A stretch of 15,453 nucleotides of DNA from Alphaproteobacteria bacterium (lineage in GTDB: Bacteria > Pseudomonadota > Alphaproteobacteria > Micavibrionales > Micavibrionaceae), in assembly GCA_030427765.1 (NCBI GenBank), contig JAUICS010000004.1, positions 1 through 15,453 of the forward strand, written 5' to 3'. A program made the translations under genes and the position numbers. The notes under the pieces are model-generated. The model was given only the letters and a program-made list of their open reading frames with translations. It was not told the origin of the DNA and made no database searches. The stretch's first letter is position 1; each line of letters starts with the position of its first letter. Shown here piece after piece: positions 1 to 6,356 of the stretch.

Positions 1-1554
1 GGTGGCATTGGTATTGATACCGCCATATTCACGGGCACAACGTCAGGTGTGAATGTTCGTCTGGATAAAAATATTGTTCAAAATGATGGTTTTGGCGGGA
101 CAGATGAAATTTATAATGTTGAAAACATTGTTGGTACTGACCTAGATGACGAGATTGTCGGCGATGGTCAGGATAATACACTGGATGGCGGCAACGGTAA
201 CGATAACATCATTGGCGGTGATGGAAATGACACGCTCAGCGGCGGTGATGGTAAAGACAATATCGAGGGTGGTCTCGGGAATGACGTGATTAACGGAGGT
301 GCCGGAAAAGACCGCCTCGAAGGCGGTGAAGGTGATGACATCCTCAATGGCGGTGATGACGACGATTCATTCGCAACAAGTGCCGGTGCGGATGTCCAGA
401 ACGGCGATGCAGGTGATGACGTTCTGTTATATGACGATAACGACACGTTTAATGGCGGTAGCGGCGTTGATAAACTTCGTATCGACTCTGGTAACGGTGC
501 AACGATTAACATCTCTGAGAACACGTCCCGATTTACAGGTATTGATCAAATTCGCCTGAATAACAAAGGTGATGTTGAGGTTGCAAACCTTGTTATGCTC
601 AGCATGGATGATATTGGTGACGTGTCGGATGCAAATGCACTTTATATTCTTGGTGATGCGGCATTCGACAGTGTGCAGGTCACGGGACTGGATGTGACAT
701 CCGACTTTGTTCAAAATATTGATGTTGATGGACGTAACTATGACCTTTATCAGGTAAGTGGAAATAGTTTGTATGTTCAGTCCGACCTGACGTTGACAGG
801 CGTTAACGAAGCCTCAGGCATCAGCATTGAATTAAATGGCAACGGCATTGTCTTCACGGGTAATGACGATGCAACATCATTCGCTGGAACGGATGGCGAT
901 GATATTATTAACGCCATGGACGGGGATGATACTATTTTTGGATCTGCCGGTAATGATGAACTTTATGGCGGTGCTGGCGTGGATACTCTCGATTTGTCCG
1001 CCGCAAACGCAGGCGTAAATGTTCGCCTGATTAAAAACGACATCAGTAATGATGGATTTGGCGGTCAGGATATTATTGACGGCGTTGAAAACGTAATCGG
1101 ATCAAATCATAACGATGTTCTTAAGGGTGATAATGCCGCGAACGTTCTGAACGGCGGCGAAGGTGATGATGAAATCAAAGGGTATGACGGCGATGATACT
1201 ATCATCGGCGGTAATGGCTCCGATGAACTGTACGGTAATGAAGGTGCCGATACATTTGGTTTCTTATCCGTCGACGGTTTGGAAGATAGAATTGAAGACT
1301 TTGAAGCCGGTATCGATCATATCAATATCACGGATATTCTTGATGGGTTTGACAGTGACACCGATGACATAAACGATTTTGTTCAATTGGAATCTATCAA
1401 CGGTTTTAAATCCAGTTTGAATGTCGATGTTGACGGCGGTGGCGATAACTATCAGGCACTTGCACTTATAATTGGTGCTGATTTTACTGGCACGACTGTT
1501 GACGATCTTCTGGCAGACGGAACGCTCATCACCAATCAAAGCCTGATTGTTTAA
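1..1554 (+). CDS. RTX calcium-binding secreted protein, C-terminal part (5' truncated by window)
   Basis: The reading frame is open from the first base, so this is the last 517 codons of a larger gene; the GTG at position 49 is only the first possible start codon and probably not the real one. The protein is rich in Gly/Asp nonapeptides of the GGxGxDxUx type, which in this family bind Ca2+ and fold into parallel beta-rolls outside the cell. One run of eight units lies at 157-372, and shorter runs lie near 895-1000 and 1111-1260. A repeated segment containing GVNVRL and NDGFGG occurs at the start and again near 1011-1110. Between the runs (about 490-830) is a non-repetitive beta-rich segment of the kind often seen in large T1SS substrates. 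The C-terminus (ADTFGF, DRIEDFEAG, NITDIL, then DDLLADGTLIT) matches the usual type I secretion target region. The total size, and whether an enzymatic or adhesive domain lies upstream, cannot be seen. Confidence 0.9.
   Translation, partial: GGIGIDTAIFTGTTSGVNVRLDKNIVQNDGFGGTDEIYNVENIVGTDLDDEIVGDGQDNTLDGGNGNDNIIGGDGNDTLSGGDGKDNIEGGLGNDVINGGAGKDRLEGGEGDDILNGGDDDDSFATSAGADVQNGDAGDDVLLYDDNDTFNGGSGVDKLRIDSGNGATINISENTSRFTGIDQIRLNNKGDVEVANLVMLSMDDIGDVSDANALYILGDAAFDSVQVTGLDVTSDFVQNIDVDGRNYDLYQVSGNSLYVQSDLTLTGVNEASGISIELNGNGIVFTGNDDATSFAGTDGDDIINAMDGDDTIFGSAGNDELYGGAGVDTLDLSAANAGVNVRLIKNDISNDGFGGQDIIDGVENVIGSNHNDVLKGDNAANVLNGGEGDDEIKGYDGDDTIIGGNGSDELYGNEGADTFGFLSVDGLEDRIEDFEAGIDHINITDILDGFDSDTDDINDFVQLESINGFKSSLNVDVDGGGDNYQALALIIGADFTGTTVDDLLADGTLITNQSLIV
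157..372 (+). repeat. Eight tandem RTX nonapeptide codon blocks
   Basis: Eight consecutive 27-bp units encode nonapeptides, starting VGDGQDNTL and DGGNGNDNI and ending NGGDDDDSF. The glycines and aspartates are those that ligate Ca2+ in RTX beta-rolls. Confidence 0.85.
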
Positions 1555-1560
1555 ACCAGC
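1474..1560 (+). repeat. 87-bp near-identical 3' repeat, copy 1
   Basis: This 87-bp segment covers the last 26 codons of the first RTX gene, its stop codon and 6 bp beyond. It matches 5379-5465 at 84 of 87 positions by my alignment. The three differences are a/g, g/a and a/g transitions. The sequence just upstream diverges abruptly, although the proteins remain related. Confidence 0.9.
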
Positions 1561-1636
1561 TTAAAACAAGGATTATAACCCTTAACATAAACCCTATCTT
1601 AAGGTTTGGGAGTTATCCTATATGGGTGGAAATGGG

Positions 1637-1680
1637 CCTGCGGTTTTGAAGTGGTTTGATAAATATCCCCAAAACGCAGG
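1637..1680 (+). promoter_or_regulatory. Stem-loop in the leader of the second RTX gene
   Basis: The left arm CCTGCGGTTTTG (1637-1648) pairs with CAAAACGCAGG (1670-1680) over 11 base pairs, with one bulged G at 1642 or 1643 and a 21-nt loop. It ends 23 nt before the ATG at 1704. No T-tract follows on either strand, so it is not a classical intrinsic terminator. It could be a leader structure acting on translation or mRNA stability, or a processing site between the two RTX genes. The rest of the 149-bp gap (1555-1703) holds only a weak CCTTAA/TTAAGG inverted repeat near 1579-1604. Confidence 0.5.
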
Positions 1681-1703
1681 AAAATAAACGGTTAGAGTAG
1701 TCT

Positions 1704-4700
1704 ATGGCGATAGCAGACAGCAGCTCCGGAAGTAATGATGTCATTAGTGGTAATGGCAATGCCAATAACCTTATTGGTACGGAGTATGGCGATCTCATAA
1801 AAGGATTAGGCGGTAATGATACCATAAGGGCGCATGGCGGAGATGATTTCATCACCGGCGGTGATGGCAATGATAAAATATTCGGCCATGCGGGGGATGA
1901 TTTTATTTCCGGTGATGCTGGAAAAGATACGATTAATGGCGGTGAGGGTAATGACAACCTGTTTGGTAATAATGGTGCCGATACAATTTATGGCGGTGCC
2001 GGAAATGATTATATCAGCGGCGGATTGGGTATTGATTATCTTGATGGCGGAGACGGCGTTGACACTGTTGATTTTACAAATGATTTATACGCATCGATCA
2101 GCAATAACGGCAGTTATTCCGATAAAAACTCTGGCGAAGGCAACCAACATCTTGGCGGTTTGAAGATTCGGTTAGATTTACAAAAAGCAACACTTGTGGA
2201 TGGCCGGGTAGAGCAAATCTTGAATTTTGAGAACGTCGTTGGGTCAAGTGATAATGACCTCATTGTTGGAAACGATCTTGATAATATTTTGGTTGGCGGT
2301 AGCGGCGTTGATACAATGTGGGGCGGCGCAGGCGATGATATTTTATGGGCCCCTTCAGGTAGTTTACATGGTGAAGGTGGAGATGATATATTTGATTTTA
2401 TTTATTTTCATGGTGAATCATCCTATCAAATAGATGGTGGGGGAGGGTATGATCAAGTTGTCCTAACTGGCCATATAGAGGACTACCACTATCAGACGCA
2501 AAATAATAATTCAATCCAAATTACGAGCAAAACATCTTCACAGGACGGTGTTGTAGTCGTCAATGATATTGAAGAAATTGCTTTTCGAACAAAGGCCGTT
2601 GTGGGGTCACTCTATCAAAATAGATATACGGAAGCTGATTTAGAGGGCCTTACGACATACACAATCGAAGAAATTAGGCAGTATGCAATTGATAATCCGC
2701 CGCCCCCGCCGCCAGACTTTGGTGACATAACTATAACGCGACTGCATTCCCATCAAATTTTATTACATGATACCGTTGATGGTTCTGAAACAATTCATAA
2801 ATTTTCTAATGAAAATAGTATGGTAGAGATTAACGGATCAACATATACCAATGCTGAAATATACGATGCGATGAACAGTAATGTTGTCAATTATCAGTGG
2901 GACGATAGTGTCGCTTTGGATGATGTGCTGTATATCAACGACAATAATTTTTCTGCAAATCCAAACGGCAAAATAATTTTAGAAGATATAGATGGCGGAA
3001 AAGATACGATTGATTTTTCCAGTATCACACGTACGGTTCGTATAGATGGAATGGGAGAAAATAGCTTTGTAGGACTTCAGAATATTAAGAAATTTGTTGG
3101 TTTTGAGGTTGTCAAGGCTGGCTCAGGTGATGATTGGATCAGAGCGCCCGATTTTAGTGAAAATAATCCAGGGTTTGAAATACATGGAAATGCTGGGGAC
3201 GATACCCTGTTGGGGCATCACGGAGATGATACAATTTACGGTGGTGAGGGCGATGATTATCTGTCGGGTGGTGCAGGTTATAATCAACTATACGGCGGAA
3301 TTGGCAATGATATTTTTTATGGTTATTACAGAGGTAATAAAAGCTATTTCGATGGTGGTGAAGGTATTGATATAGCGGATATGATTTACAATCGTGATAA
3401 GTATGACGTTGTATTTAATGATAAAAACCAGATTAAAATTACACATGTTGATTATGGCGGAACAAAAACCTTTGAAAATATTGAAATTTTTGAATTTAGA
3501 AGTGACGGGAAATATTACGCAGACTACGTGAATAAAACACTTACAAAAACCCCGCCTCCGGATTACCCCGATGATCCACCTCCTCCAGACGAGCCGGATG
3601 ACCCACCACCGCCTGACGAGCCAGACGATCCACCTCCTCCAGATGAGCCTGATGATCCGCCACCGCCTGACGAGCCGGATGAACCTGACCTGCCTGATTT
3701 TGGGAATTACATTGCCAAGATGATTGTGCCAACAGGTATTTGGGAAGTTGTGAACTTGGACGATAATAGTTCCCAAATTTTTAAACGCACCGTTGATGAT
3801 TATGTCGTTGTAAATGATGTCGAGTATGAATATCCGGAGATTTTTGACATTGTTCGTGGGAATTTTGAATTTCTCGATTGGGATACGAATGCAAGTCAGG
3901 ATGATACATTTTCTGTCAGCGGTGATGATTACCTTGTTAAAAAGAACGGTGTTTTGATCGTCAGCGATACTGATGGCGGTGAGAATGACATTCTCGATTT
4001 CTCAAACATAACGCATAATTTATACATCACCCTCGAAGGGCGTTTGTATGTTGATACATATGATAATGAGGTAAAGACCTTTGCGAATGTCGGGCATCAG
4101 GGTATGGCATTCATGGGATTTGAAATTATAAAGGGCGGTTCGGGAAATGATGTTTTAGATTGTTATAAAACCTCCGATAATATTTTATACGGTAATGCTG
4201 GTAATGATGAGCTGTATGGTAGTGACGGTAACAATGAATTATATGGCGGTACCGGCGATGACTACATCGAGTTAGAAAAAGTTGGTACGGATTACGTTGA
4301 TGGCGGTGATGGAAATGATTCCATTTTATTCAGGCAATATTTATCAAAATCAACATTTAATTTCATAGATTCTGCAACATTCGAGGTTACGAATGTTGAT
4401 ACCGGTATAGTGAAAACCATCACCAATGTTGAAAACTTTGCGTTTCAGGAATCATCCAACACATATTACACGTTATCCGAGCTTAAATCACTTCTGGGAT
4501 TAACAAACATCATGGATGGCTCGGACGGCGTGGATAAGCTGCAGGGCGGTGCGGAGATAGACGAGATTGAAGGCGGTGCGGGGAATGACCGTTTGTTCGG
4601 GAATGCCGGTAACGACATTATGAATGGCGGTAATGGTGATGACCGTCTGGATGGCGGGGATGATAACGACATTCTGACCGGTGCAAACGGTGCGGATGAT

Positions 4701-5459
4701 CTGCGCGGTGATGCCGGGGATGATACTATTTCGGGCGGTAAGGATAACGACGTCCTATATGGTCTTGCCGACAATGACACGCTTAACGGTGATGCCGGTA
4801 ACGATAATCTGTTTGGCGGTGATGGAAGCGACGTATTAAATGGTGGTAACCACCACGATCGCTTGCTTGGTGAAGATGGTGATGATGAGCTCAATGGAGA
4901 ACGCGGAGCAGACCGTCTTGAGGGTGGTCTAGGGAATGATATGTTGAGCGGTGGAGATGATAATGATCTGTTGCTTGGTGAAGAAGGCGATGACACGCTT
5001 AACGGTGATGCCGGACGCGATGAATTGATCGGCGGGGCCGGTAATGACCTTCTGAATGGCGGCGGTGCGAAAGATCGCCTTTATGGCGGGGATGATGCGG
5101 ATACGCTGATCGGCGGGGCCGGTGAGGATATTATGTACGGTGAGGGTGGGGCGGACGTCTTCGGCTTTACCGAAATTGACGGGCGTATCGACCGTATCAA
5201 AGACTTTGAAGACGGAACAGACTTCCTGAATATTACGGATATTCTGCAAGGCTATGATAGCGCCACTGATGATATCAATGACTTTGTTTTGCTGGGTGTA
5301 AAAAGTGCCAATAAAGCAAAATTATTTGTGAACGCCGATGGCGAAGGAAACGATTTCGCAAAATTGACCCTGATTAATGGTGCTGATTTTACTGGCACGA
5401 CTGTTGACGATCTTCTGGCGGACGGAACACTCATCACCGATCAAAGCCTGATTGTTTAA
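1704..5459 (+). CDS. Large modular RTX calcium-binding protein with type I secretion tail
   Basis: This 1251-aa acidic protein has no N-terminal signal peptide, as expected for a C-terminally targeted type I secretion substrate. In order: ten RTX nonapeptides (residues 33-122) and a beta-rich segment; a six-proline linker (332-337); module 2 (338-615) with five nonapeptides near 494-538; a Pro/Asp/Glu-rich linker (616-665); module 3 (666-935) with three nonapeptides near 829-855; 24 uninterrupted nonapeptides (938-1153); and the secretion tail (1154-1251) with DRIKDFEDG, NITDIL and DDLLADGTLIT. Modules 2 and 3 are clearly homologous: compare DGGKDTIDFSSIT at 430 with DGGENDILDFSNIT at 757, and GFEVVKAGSGDD with GFEIIKGGSGND. 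No catalytic domain was recognised; an adhesin, surface-layer or matrix role is possible but inferred. The start is the ATG preceded by a weak AGAG six bases upstream. The gene follows the first RTX gene by 149 bp and overlaps the convergent downstream gene by 4 bp. Confidence 0.92.
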   Translation: MAIADSSSGSNDVISGNGNANNLIGTEYGDLIKGLGGNDTIRAHGGDDFITGGDGNDKIFGHAGDDFISGDAGKDTINGGEGNDNLFGNNGADTIYGGAGNDYISGGLGIDYLDGGDGVDTVDFTNDLYASISNNGSYSDKNSGEGNQHLGGLKIRLDLQKATLVDGRVEQILNFENVVGSSDNDLIVGNDLDNILVGGSGVDTMWGGAGDDILWAPSGSLHGEGGDDIFDFIYFHGESSYQIDGGGGYDQVVLTGHIEDYHYQTQNNNSIQITSKTSSQDGVVVVNDIEEIAFRTKAVVGSLYQNRYTEADLEGLTTYTIEEIRQYAIDNPPPPPPDFGDITITRLHSHQILLHDTVDGSETIHKFSNENSMVEINGSTYTNAEIYDAMNSNVVNYQWDDSVALDDVLYINDNNFSANPNGKIILEDIDGGKDTIDFSSITRTVRIDGMGENSFVGLQNIKKFVGFEVVKAGSGDDWIRAPDFSENNPGFEIHGNAGDDTLLGHHGDDTIYGGEGDDYLSGGAGYNQLYGGIGNDIFYGYYRGNKSYFDGGEGIDIADMIYNRDKYDVVFNDKNQIKITHVDYGGTKTFENIEIFEFRSDGKYYADYVNKTLTKTPPPDYPDDPPPPDEPDDPPPPDEPDDPPPPDEPDDPPPPDEPDEPDLPDFGNYIAKMIVPTGIWEVVNLDDNSSQIFKRTVDDYVVVNDVEYEYPEIFDIVRGNFEFLDWDTNASQDDTFSVSGDDYLVKKNGVLIVSDTDGGENDILDFSNITHNLYITLEGRLYVDTYDNEVKTFANVGHQGMAFMGFEIIKGGSGNDVLDCYKTSDNILYGNAGNDELYGSDGNNELYGGTGDDYIELEKVGTDYVDGGDGNDSILFRQYLSKSTFNFIDSATFEVTNVDTGIVKTITNVENFAFQESSNTYYTLSELKSLLGLTNIMDGSDGVDKLQGGAEIDEIEGGAGNDRLFGNAGNDIMNGGNGDDRLDGGDDNDILTGANGADDLRGDAGDDTISGGKDNDVLYGLADNDTLNGDAGNDNLFGGDGSDVLNGGNHHDRLLGEDGDDELNGERGADRLEGGLGNDMLSGGDDNDLLLGEEGDDTLNGDAGRDELIGGAGNDLLNGGGAKDRLYGGDDADTLIGGAGEDIMYGEGGADVFGFTEIDGRIDRIKDFEDGTDFLNITDILQGYDSATDDINDFVLLGVKSANKAKLFVNADGEGNDFAKLTLINGADFTGTTVDDLLADGTLITDQSLIV
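1800..2069 (+). repeat. Ten tandem RTX nonapeptide codon blocks (N-terminal beta-roll)
   Basis: Ten 27-bp units encode KGLGGNDTI through DGGDGVDTV without interruption, in the first module of the large RTX protein. This fits a Ca2+-binding beta-roll. Confidence 0.8.
2697..2714 (+). repeat. Hexaproline linker codons
   Basis: Six consecutive proline codons (residues 332-337) are followed by DFG. The linker separates module 1 from module 2 of the RTX protein. The second linker also ends in PDFG. Confidence 0.8.
3552..3698 (+). repeat. Proline-rich 27-bp tandem repeat (DEPDDPPPP linker)
   Basis: Three full 27-bp units encoding DEPDDPPPP lie at 3588-3614, 3615-3641 and 3642-3668, with degenerate units before (PPPDYPDDPPPP) and after (DEPDEPDLPDF). 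The proline codons alternate between a CCA-CCT-CCT-CCA pattern and a pattern ending CCA-CCG-CCT in successive units. The segment encodes an extended acidic linker between modules 2 and 3. Confidence 0.85.
4515..5162 (+). repeat. 24 uninterrupted RTX nonapeptide codon blocks (C-terminal beta-roll)
   Basis: Splitting residues 938-1153 into nines gives 24 consecutive in-register units, from DGSDGVDKL to YGEGGADVF, with no insertion. DNA-level copies persist in register: a 24-bp match at 4775-4798 and 4991-5014 (216 bp apart, eight units), and a 17-bp match at 5026-5042 and 5107-5123 (81 bp apart, three units). Confidence 0.9.
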
Positions 5460-5465
5460 ACCAGC
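5379..5465 (+). repeat. 87-bp near-identical 3' repeat, copy 2
   Basis: Second copy of the segment at 1474-1560 (84/87 identical). Here the 6 bp after the stop codon are also the last codons of the convergent homocysteine methyltransferase gene. Confidence 0.9.
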
Positions 5466-6349
5466 ATTTCACTTATTTTCTTTATATGCGCAGGGCCGAT
5501 TTCGCAGCAGCCCCCGACAATGGCCGCGCCTGCGTCTATCCAGTCCTGTACAAATGCGGCATAGGTGTCGGGGCTTAAATCCTTACGCCGTCCGAGTGAT
5601 TCTATGGAACCAAGCGGCCACATGGCGGGTATAGGTGTAAACCCGTTGGCGTATCCGCCAAGGCGAATGTCGGTTTCGTTTTTAAGTTCGTTTATGGCCG
5701 CCGTGATATGCTCGGGCGGGCAGCAGTTGAATAAAAACGCATCAAACTTTACGTCCGGCAATTTTTTGAAGGCATCAGTCACGGTTGTGCCATCACGCAA
5801 TGTTGCCTTGCCGTTTTTCAGTGATCTATCATCCAAATTCCAAGCTAGCCAGATGGGTTTATCCATTTCGCCGCAGGCGGTTGCGGCTGCAAACGCTTCA
5901 TCCCATGTCGTCATGGTTTCACAGAGAAGGATATCAACATGCGGCGCAAGTTTTTGTGCCATTTTGTGGTATTCCGTCAACATTTCGTCCATGTCCCGGT
6001 CCTTGTCGGGCCGGTACGTGCCATAAAGTGGCGGTATGGAGGCGGCGATAAGTGTATCCGGTTTGCCGGATTTTTCGCGGGCCTCTGTAGCCGCCCAAAT
6101 CGCCTTGTCATTAAATTCGTCAAAGCGGTCTTCCATACCGGCCTTACTCAAACGCCAGGGGTTTGTGCAATAGGTGTTGGTGGTAATCAGGGCCGCGCCG
6201 GCATCGATAAATGCCATATGGACGTCGCGCACAATCTCGGTGTGTTCGATAAACGCGTTTGCCGACCATAATTCTTTGTGCTTCCGAATGCCGCGGTGAT
6301 AAAGTTCCTGCCCCATGCCGCCATCCATCAAAATGATATTGTCTTTCAT
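5456..6349 (-). CDS. Homocysteine S-methyltransferase family protein
   Basis: The 297-aa product belongs to the Zn-dependent S-methyltransferase family (MmuM/BHMT-like), which moves a methyl group from donors such as S-methylmethionine or betaine to homocysteine in the cytoplasm to make methionine. Support comes from the N-terminal LMDGGMGQEL strand (residues 7-16), TTNTY at 56-60, LLCETM at 141-146, and the zinc cysteines: NCC (C209, C210) and the C-terminal GGCC (C281, C282). Its length is normal for stand-alone enzymes and it lacks the MetH cobalamin modules. The methyl donor cannot be assigned from sequence alone. The start ATG follows an AGAGG ribosome site that overlaps the upstream gene's stop; only 7 bp separate it from the ABC transporter gene, so the two are very likely co-transcribed and coupled. 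Its TAA overlaps the TAA of the convergent RTX gene. Confidence 0.88.
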   Translation of the reverse strand: MKDNIILMDGGMGQELYHRGIRKHKELWSANAFIEHTEIVRDVHMAFIDAGAALITTNTYCTNPWRLSKAGMEDRFDEFNDKAIWAATEAREKSGKPDTLIAASIPPLYGTYRPDKDRDMDEMLTEYHKMAQKLAPHVDILLCETMTTWDEAFAAATACGEMDKPIWLAWNLDDRSLKNGKATLRDGTTVTDAFKKLPDVKFDAFLFNCCPPEHITAAINELKNETDIRLGGYANGFTPIPAMWPLGSIESLGRRKDLSPDTYAAFVQDWIDAGAAIVGGCCEIGPAHIKKISEMLV

Positions 6350-6356
6350 AAAGCCT

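Noticed and set aside
168..524. Minus-strand open frame rich in Ser/Pro opposite the first RTX gene
   Set aside because: The composition mirrors the Gly/Asp repeat codons of the plus strand. It has no start signals and no recognisable domain.
3588..3668. Possible CRISPR-like array from the 27-bp repeats
   Set aside because: The repeats are contiguous, in frame and coding, with no spacers.
3288..3776. 162-codon minus-strand frame rich in Trp/Arg/Val opposite the proline-rich linker
   Set aside because: It is the reverse complement of the DEPDDPPPP repeat and flanking RTX sequence; the periodicity comes entirely from the real gene.
4466..4996. 176-codon minus-strand Ser/Pro-rich frame
   Set aside because: Shadow of the 24-unit RTX repeat, which lacks stop codons in this antisense frame because of its codon bias.
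5565..6026. 153-codon plus-strand frame opposite the homocysteine methyltransferase
   Set aside because: The minus-strand product has zinc ligands and family motifs across the same bases; the plus-strand frame has none.
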